From: Puffinus mauretanicus
Taxonomy: Eukaryota > Chordata > Aves > Procellariiformes > Procellariidae
DNA: 64,000 bases
Assembly: GCA_023333565.1 (NCBI GenBank)
Contig: JAJKFH010004035.1
Span: 62,001-126,000 of the forward strand
Reading direction: 5' to 3'
Below, piece after piece: positions 40,001 to 49,000 of the stretch (the first letter of the stretch is position 1; the number at the start of each line of letters is the position of its first letter). The notes beneath the pieces are model-generated. The model made no database searches and had not been told where the DNA came from. It worked only from the letters and a program-made list of their open reading frames with translations. A program made the position numbers and the translations under genes.

Positions 40001-43000
40001 TCCAGGTTAGACTTATGGTTTCTTCTAGTTTCTAACTCACTGGTATATGGAATCAGTGAAACCACAGAAAAAAATCTGCTTGCAGACTGTCAGTCCAGGA
40101 ATTTGTGGTAGAGAATGTATTTTGAGATTCATTTGGCAGAGCTAGGTGGGTCACTTTGGGTCCAGACGGAGCCGTTATCTCTGGGATGCTTTTGCCAACA
40201 ACAGCTTCATGTGGAAACTAGAGAGTTTGAGCCGCAACAGTATGTGGGAACCCAGTGACCTAATAACAGATGCTGGATCCTAAATTGTCTCCGTCATCCT
40301 CTCCCCCTGCTGCTCCTTTCCTTTCATAGTTAAGCAGCTGGCATGATCTCTCCTGTATCAACAAAACCACTTTATCCTGGCTTGGGGAATGGGAGGGCGA
40401 GTGTAGTTGAACACCTCTTACAGCAATGTCTGTGCAACCAAACTAGTGCCCTTCCCCTAGAGAGGGAGATGCTGCAGGTAATCGTAAGTTTTTGCTTCAA
40501 CTTTTGTTCTTTTTTTTTAAACTTATGTCTGAAAGCTATTGTAAATTAAAATGCTAAATGCATGCTGTCTTCAGTAGTGAGAATGACCCCACTGCAACTG
40601 TTGTAGTTGGCAGAAATGAGTGTGGCCCTGAGGATTGCTGTAATGGAGTCTGTCTTGGCTGGCCTGGGCACTTCCCTGCCTGCACCTGACCCGGGATGAA
40701 GAACAGAGCTGCAGAAACCCAGCCAAGCTGCCCTGCTATTCTGGGGACGGCAGCGTGTTTGTGTTGCTTAGCCTTGGGATGAAAGGGGATGATGACTCTT
40801 TGCACGATGTAACTCGAGTGGCTCTCAAGCTCTCCCGCAGTTCATTCGGAAAGAACATCTTGTGTGTCCAAGGACACAGGGAATTGCAGATGAGAACGGG
40901 AGGGCGACTGGTGTTTCAGTGACCTGGGCTGACAGCCACCTTTTGCAGAGAGATCATAGGCTAAACACAAGTGAAAGCAGGGTTTAGGCTGCTTTTTGTA
41001 GTCATGCACCTAAATGTGCCAATCAGGCTTTGCTCTTGAAATCACTTTATTTATGTTGGGATTGGAGGTTGAGTGAAACAGTACCTAAATAAAAGCGTGG
41101 GAGCCTTTAACACCATATTTTAGGTATCTGTGTGTGCATGGCAGTATTTCTTTACTTTCCCAAATGCTGCTGACTAGAGCTACAGAACAGTCCTTAATGT
41201 GTTCCTGCCCACATGAAAGTTGAGGGCTACCTAGTCTTCAAAAACGAATGAAAAGACATTTGTTACTGGAAATGTTTTGTTTGACTGTAGCTGTGGGTAG
41301 TACTAAGCATCTTACTTAAAGCAGAGATGAAAATAATAAAGGGTAGCTGGTCATGCTGTGAGGCTCAAGCATGGAGACGCTTGTGCTTCTACTTGTATGT
41401 GCTCCTAGTATTCTTTTAATATTGGTATTTAGACTTTTTAATAGTAAGCAAACAAAGCAAAACGACTTCTCCATAGTTTGCTTGGGAGTTACGGCTGTCA
41501 ATAGTGATGAGGTTATTGTGAATTAGCTCCTGTAGGACTGAGCTGAAAGCAATACCTTGCAGTGCTTACGTTCTTCTAGTGAAGGTTTCTATAACTTGGT
41601 GGACACAACAGAAAAATACTTACTCCAAGTAGAAGTAACACATTTAGTTTTTTTCTCATCAGAAAAAAAGCCAAGCGTTAGCATTTGCAATGGAATAAAA
41701 TGTTGCTGTTTATCCTGCTTTATGGTAAAATGATGTCAATAAACAATTATTTCTGCAATGTACAGCCAAGTTGAGGCTGGAGGATTAAAAACCCAAAAAA
41801 TGTTACTTGTCCAGTGGGAAATGTCTGTACAGAGTAGATTGATTGTACTTTTGATATTGAATTGAGAGCTGGGCTATTGCTAGTAACAGACAGGATTTTT
41901 TCCCATTGCATAGGAGGCAGCTCTTGCACATCAATTGCCTTTTGATGGCAGCGTGCAGCTATCTTAGAGGCCAGACTGGTACATATTCTGCCTTTTCTCC
42001 CTAGTCTGGTCATGGTTTTTTCTTTAATTCAGCTGTCCAATGGATCAGTTCCCTGTACCAGCTCACCGCATGGCTATTCAAACATCTGAGCTGGCTCAGG
42101 GGAGTCAGCAGGAATACATGGTTAGAGTAAAAGGGATAGACCATCCCTTTGAACAGCAGCCCAGATACATCTCCACTTTGAAGTAACTGCAGACCTATAT
42201 CCTTTTCCTTCACTGGAAGGGGAAAAAATGTTCTTCTTTCTCCTTTGTTTTCTGCCCAATCAAAATAAAACTGAAGAATGGATAATATTGCAGATATACC
42301 AGGGATCATAAGTATGTATTTGTTAAGAAAAAGAGATCTCATTAAAAAGGCAAAATAACTTCGAAGTCCTAAGTGGCTTTTTTCTTTCTTTTTTTTTTTT
42401 TTAAAGAACCCTAGCTCGTGAGTGCCTCATGAATTCTGCTACATCTCTGTAGTGCTTTTTTAATACAGTTTTCTGTTTGGATGTGAACCTGTTGTGTTTA
42501 AAATTACATGAGATAGGCATTCATATTAACATCAAGCTTCATGTAACAAACTGCACATTGATTTCTGGTTTGCAGGCAGTGTCTTGTTTGTTGATGCCCA
42601 GAGCTCTGTGTTTATTCATAGATACAGTGCTTACAGGTGTAAAACAACCTGTTGCACTTGTATGTGCAACATACACAAAATTGTATATGACAGACTATTT
42701 CTCAGCACATCTTGTGGCTTTTGGCCATTGTTTTGTGCTCAGAACTGCAATTTTTAAACTGTTTCCTGGATTTCTTACACTTCCTTGAATTCCAGAGTTT
42801 GTGCTAGCTGAAATATGATTAATAGCTTTTATACAAAAGGAATCTCTAAAGTTCCCTGTAACATGCAGAAAGGGAAGAGCTATTCTGCAAACCCTCACAG
42901 AAGAAATAGAAAACTTGGAAGATATCTAAAGGGGGCTTTTTTCTCCCCTGTTGCCGAGTCCGAGTAGGGCAGAGATGTCTTGGTCTGTACTGCTGGATTG

Positions 43001-46000
43001 TTGAGCAGAACTTGAACAGGGAGATGGCAGATCATCATCTGTCTAAATGTTTGTTTTCTGTTGCTTTATAGCATTATGCAAGAATCCAGGATGAATGTCT
43101 CAGCTCTTTCTTGGAGGATCTTGCTTGAATAACTGCTTGTATCATAGGTACTCAGGTGCAAACTGTGTCTTGTAGCAGTGTGTAGTGCTGTGGTTACTGG
43201 AGTCCCCTCTCATCACAGGAAGGAAATGATGCTTATTTACTGATGGACCTGGAGGGTGGATAGGTACTTTGGCACTCCGTGCATCTACTCGGCTTCCTAA
43301 TGGAAGACTTCACAGTCTTAGGAGCAGGGGGGATTGTGTCCTGTAAGGATGTCCTTGCAATATCCATAGAAATGGAATTTTCCTATCCTACAAATGTGCC
43401 TGGATTCTCAGTCTTTATTCCTAACCCCAGGTATCCTGGAGAATTTTGCCCCTTCTTTTAGTTACTCTGAGGCTGTTTTTTCTGAAGACTTTCAAACACT
43501 GGTGCCTCCTGTGCTTTCCTTTCTTCCTTCCACCCCTGCCTCATTAACAAAACCACCAAAACACAGTACCTCCGTATCCCCTCCCTCCACCCCAGAAATC
43601 CCAAAGCCAACCACATACATGTGTGCACACACTTGAGGTGGCTTATGCGTTACTGTTTCAGAGCTGCTTGGTTTGGGAAGGATCCTTGTGGAGGATTTCC
43701 ACAGCACTGATTACTGTTTGTAGCTCTTGGGACTTTTGGGTCAGCAGACTTGCCTTGAAGCATGAGCTTTTCTAACTGTAGTCAGTAATGGATACAAATA
43801 CTAATTATAACTGCAGAGGGTCTTGTGCCTGTTAAGAGCAAAACAGTAATGCCATAAGGCTTTTCCTTAATGCTCGGGCAGGTATCACGAAACCAAAGTT
43901 AGACATGACTAATGGTAAATGCTAAGCTAAGTAAAGTAAATGCCATTTACTTGCTCTCTCCCAAAACTTGTATCAACTACTGTGGTCTCTCAAAGTAGGG
44001 CTTATTTCATAAGAAAACTGATTTTCTGCACCTTTGTTTCTCCTCCAAACTCTTACTACTTGTACTCAGACAAATTGAGAAGTGTTCTCATTTCCTGCTG
44101 TCACAGGGGAGTTTTCTCTCTAGGAAAACCATATTCTCTCTCTGTTTTGGTATTAAGTTAATGATGGTGTGAGTATATTAGAATTGAGGAGACAAAGATA
44201 AGAGGGGAAATAGGTGCATCTCCAAAGGGAAGGTGTGCTTCTGTTCCGTAGGGCAGAACAGGACACCTGTAGGAAATGTAATTACTAGGGCCTTTTGATA
44301 CCAGGAAACATAAAATCCTATTGAAAAAACCCCATTTTTGAAAGGTGACAGAACAAATCAATTGGTACAAGTAAAACTCTTCTTGGGTTGGGGAAAAACC
44401 CCCAAAACTTTTCCTTTTGACCTCCATTCTTGAAGGAGGACTGAAAATACAGGAGGATTTCCCATACATTAATAGGCAAAACATTTTGCAGTACAGAATT
44501 TTTGTGTAATAGGATTTTGGAAAAAAGCTGAGAAAGTATTGAATGCGAGATGACTGAGGAGTTGTAAGTATTGAAACTAAATATTTTAAATAAGACCTGG
44601 CTTAGTGGAGTGAGTAGGTTTTGGTAGATTTTTTAAAAATAATTTTGTGTCCTTAAGGTGGGGATGTGAGATCTTAGCTGTTAGGAAATTATCTTCTGAA
44701 GTCTCATGGTTACACCTCCAAAAGTCCATCTAGGAAATAAAAGTCTCTGTACTTTAAAATTAGGTAGGCGGGCATGTGTGTATTAATGCTGCTTTGTGGA
44801 AGAGCAAATACTTGAAAGCTATGCTAGAAACATTAAGAGTAGCAAATAATTCTCTAGTTGCAGAGACCCTTCCATTCATGTCTGTGGCTTCTTGCAAGAA
44901 GCCACAAAGTGGCTGTGAGCTTCTCTTCATTCCTGTGTGTATTTTTAGAAATGAAGTACTAGACCATAGATTAAGAAGAAACTTGTGTTCAGGATGTGTG
45001 TGGTGTAGAGAACATATTTTCATTATGGAGTAAGCATTAGCTAGTAGGGGGAAAAAGTCGGAGATTATTTAATCTCATCACAAGAAAGTTTTTATGAAAT
45101 CTATTTGTGCATTTTAAAAGAACAAGCAAAACAAACGTGAGAAACAGCAGGATGGAGGAGTAAAGAGAAATAAATCATAGCTGAATGATACTACTGAACA
45201 ATCAGACAGCTGCTCAGAAACAGGATAGCAGGGAAGCTAGCATGGTCAAATAGCTGTCACTGACAGGAGCGTGTTGCTACCAGAACAGCTCTGGATGCTC
45301 CTACTGCGTCCATAGGCTCACAAATGTATTTCTCAGCAACAAGTGAAATGCTGGTAAGGGGCATTACAGTAGTACTAACCAGGTAACGTTTCCTCAAGTT
45401 CCTGCTGCTTCCATCGATGACAAGTTTTACTCGTAAAGCTTACACTTTCTAGCAAAGAGACTTGGGTAGGGAGACTGGCAGGGATTTGTTTGTTTCCCTT
45501 CTTTAAGCCTGTGCTGTAAAGGACTTCAAAGAGGAGCAGAAGAACCTGAGGCATGCTGTGCGTATTGGGAGGGGTTCTGTGAACGGTTTGAAGTCATTGC
45601 CCTCTGGTAGTCAACGAGGTCAAAATACCAGTAAGTGTTAATGCAGCGTAACACCAAGACATCTCTATATTGTGCATATAATGCTATATAAGGACTAATA
45701 CTATATAAAGGACTCTTGGGCATACTTCTGGTATCAGCCTTGGTTTATATTGGAATTATAAGGCAAAAGTTCCTTCCTCTGGCTGTTTTATTTTCCTGTG
45801 TGGTCCTGCTGGCCTGTTTCAGCCCAGGCATGTCGCTGCTGTCTTTCTAAGAGGGAGTCGTGGTAGTAGGAAGAATGCTTGCAGGGGAGCATGACTGCCT
45901 GAGCCTATTAAAAGCAGTGTCAGTTTGAAGTTACCTGCTTAAAAATAACACGGAATCTGCCATTGCAGCAGCTGGTTAATAAGCAATTACTCTCAACCGA

Positions 46001-49000
46001 ACAAAAAAACCCACAAAAAACCAATTGTAACCAGAAGAACAGCTGCTACTTCTGAAATTAAACACAGCAGTGATCAGTCACACTGACACTCATCTGCGGT
46101 ATGATTTCTCACCCTAGTTTTAGAATAATGTAAATCTATCTGCTGGTAGAAGGTGCAAGAAGGGTTTCAGGCATTTCCTGTACAGCTACTGGCATTGCTG
46201 GTGTGAAGAAGCATCTAGAATTGACGAAGCCTGTAGCCAACTGCACATGTTCCGCAGGTGATAAAGCAGCTCCAGATCTTCTCTATGACTGGAGATTATT
46301 CTCTTAGTACGGAAATTAAGTCTTCAGGTAGATGTTAAATCCAAGTTTCTTGTTGGATGCTTTGTCAAGCAGAAAGAAAATCTGAGTACGTGCTGTGTAA
46401 GGGAGATGATTCAAACACTGTTGGTCATCTGGTGTTGTGGACTGGCATCTTTCCAAGTTTTTTTGTGGCTTGCCTCATTTTCTTCCTCTGTTCAGAAGTA
46501 AACCTGGTTTCCCACCTATCTGCAGTTGCATAACCCTTTTTCTTTCTAATACGACTATACATCTTTGCCAACTACCAGAAATGCTTACATGGAAAAAACT
46601 TTATTACAGCAAGGTATTTTTAGCTGCCTTAAGCAGAATTTAGTGGGAATAGGGAAAGAGGAAAGCACAGCCAGTATCGAATCATCAGCCAGCTCCCTTC
46701 AGGCTACCAGTATGTGCTCCTTGGACCCACCTCTGCTCCATTTGGCACTCAGGTAGTGTTCTGGTCTACTGTTGGTAAATGCAGAAGTAGTATTAATATA
46801 AGACCATTAAAACAGCTTTTGTTAAAAGAACTGTGTGACAGCTACTTTTTGAAGCGGCTAAACAATATTTTCCCTAGTGGTGAAATTAAGGTCCCCAGAA
46901 ATAGGCAGTGCCCACCACTCGAGGGGGGAAAAATTATTTTCCAGTTCAGGCTTAGTTGTAGCTTCTTCAGAGCCCAATTTCACCATGACCTTGGTATTAA
47001 AGAAAGCCGGTTTTGGATAGGGTTGATCTTTTTGATGCTCCATTTATAGCTGAAAAAGTCAACATGCCAACATTATGATGTAAGTTACTCAGAGAAACCA
47101 ACCAAACATTCCCCAAATGTTTAACTTTGGAAAGTAGCACCTTTGCATCTGCAGTGTGTGCTCTATGCCTGTATTTACATTGTAAATGTAATGCTTCTAA
47201 AAGGTAGCCATGGCTTTTGAAGTTGGCAGTGGAGGTATTTACCAGAAGTCTAGTGTGCTGTCTTAGTGCCTGAAGCCTGTGTTTTAGTTAGCTTCTAAGA
47301 TTTCGCAAGACTGTCAATTAAGGTTTTGTATTCGACCTGAAGTTCCTAGATGGTACTGAAAAGACATACTTGAAATGTGAAATATAACTTCCAACTGTAT
47401 TGTTCTGCTCCGTAAATACGGTAACTATTGTGCCTCTTTTGGTGACAGGATCAAGTTCCAGAATAAATTCAATGATGTTTACAGGGTAGATTTGGAGAAG
47501 CTCCTCTTATAGCTGAAATAAGAGGTCTCTGTCCTACACAGACCAGAAAAGGAGACACAAACAGGGTCTTAGATAAGGTGAGAAAGTAATAGAATTAAAT
47601 ACTGTGAATCTGAGATAACACATCGAAAGCATAGATATACATAACATAAATAGAGCTGAGGGGAGAGAAAAAGTATGGAACTGCACAGATCCGTTTGCTT
47701 ACCAGAGTAGTTACATGGTTAATATGCCCCTAAAAAGGACTAGGAACACATGGAGCTCAGTGAAATACACCAGTGGCAACTGAGGAATGTGATCCTAGAT
47801 GTTATCAATCATTGTATGGAGTTAGTTCTGATGCTTAACTATAGCTGGAATATTATGCTAAAAGTTGATAATACTAAAGGTGACTGGAATTGAGAATAAA
47901 GTTAAAAAGTTGTCAGCTCTATGTATAGCATATGTAAACTTTACTCAAGATGTTAATGGTCTTCCTGCTCAGAGCAAGATGGGTCTCACTGTATTTGGAG
48001 GACTGTAAATTTGGATGGTTGCCAGCTATTTTTTTTTTTTTTTGTACCTGTAGTTAATGCAGGAGTAAAATACTGGTTTGACTTCCACTGGATTCTTTCT
48101 AAGCCTTAAGTGGCTCTGGTATTACCAGAACCTTTATCCTGAAAACAGTCATTTGTCATATTGGTGCAAATACAGCAAGTATGTAGATGATGGTGTTATG
48201 TAGTTTTATATAAAACATAGAGACCAACACTGACTATCAAATTCTGCCTTAGCATACTTGTGAGAGTAGAGCACTTGGAACATTTGTGGACATTATCACA
48301 TCTGAACACGAATTTCAACTCAATTCTTTGAACAGACCAACACAATTTTACACCATTATTGTTTCTGTATTTACTGCATTTTATAATGATTTTTTTCCTT
48401 CTCCTTTTAGCTTTACCTTCAGGCCAGAATGAAAGGAGACTGGGCAAGACTTGTACGTCCTACTCTACAATTTGGTCTTATTGCTGCATCTATCTATGTG
48501 GGTCTCTCACGTGTTTCTGATTACAAGCATCACTGGAGTGATGTTTTAACAGGACTCATTCAGGGAGCAGTGGTAGCTGTGCTCATTGTAAGTCATTCCG
48601 GGGGGGCGGAGGGGTGGGGGGCAGGGCAGGGAGTGTGGGGAGGTGTGGGGGTGTCTGTGCGCGCACACACACACAGATTTTATAAACAGTGCCTTAACAT
48701 TGCAGGCTGCATTCAGAGGAAAGCAGACCTGTCTTCCCAGTGCTTTGAAAATTGCTGGAGAGGGAAATAACTCCTTGAGCTGGGTGTAGCAATAGTCCTT
48801 GGGGGGTGAGGCAGACTCTGGGCCAATGATGAGATAAGTGGCTGTTTCAGCTGTTAGACAACAATAAATTGTCCCTGCCCAAGAGCTTTTCAAGTAACTG
48901 AAATGGAAAACCGTGTGGGCCTCTGTATAACCATGCCTTTTGCTTCTAGCCAAGTTCTAAATCTCAAGTACAATGGCAGAGGAGAACTGTGTACGAGGTA

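Larger units (their letters stand above)
35326..48410 (+). other. PLPP1 intron 4
   Basis: 13.1 kb without a recognisable gene. It contains an A18 run leading into (GAA)n at 37962-37990, a T14 run at 42389-42402, a perfect 24-bp palindrome at 44883-44906, twin CTATATAAGGACT-like motifs at 45684-45714 and a T15 run at 48029-48043. It ends in a long pyrimidine tract and TTAG at 48407-48410. Minus-strand open frames at 41747-42342 (88 and 110 codons) and a plus-strand frame at 39204-39485 show no similarity I recognise. Confidence 0.8.

Noticed and set aside
41747..42342. Minus-strand open frames of 88 and 110 codons, nearly adjacent
   Set aside because: I considered an intronic gene or retrocopy on the minus strand, but no recognisable domain, poly(A) tail or splice structure supports it.
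45684..45714. Twin TATATAA-like motifs as a possible promoter
   Set aside because: No initiator, GC-rich context or downstream exon; it is better explained as a short local duplication.
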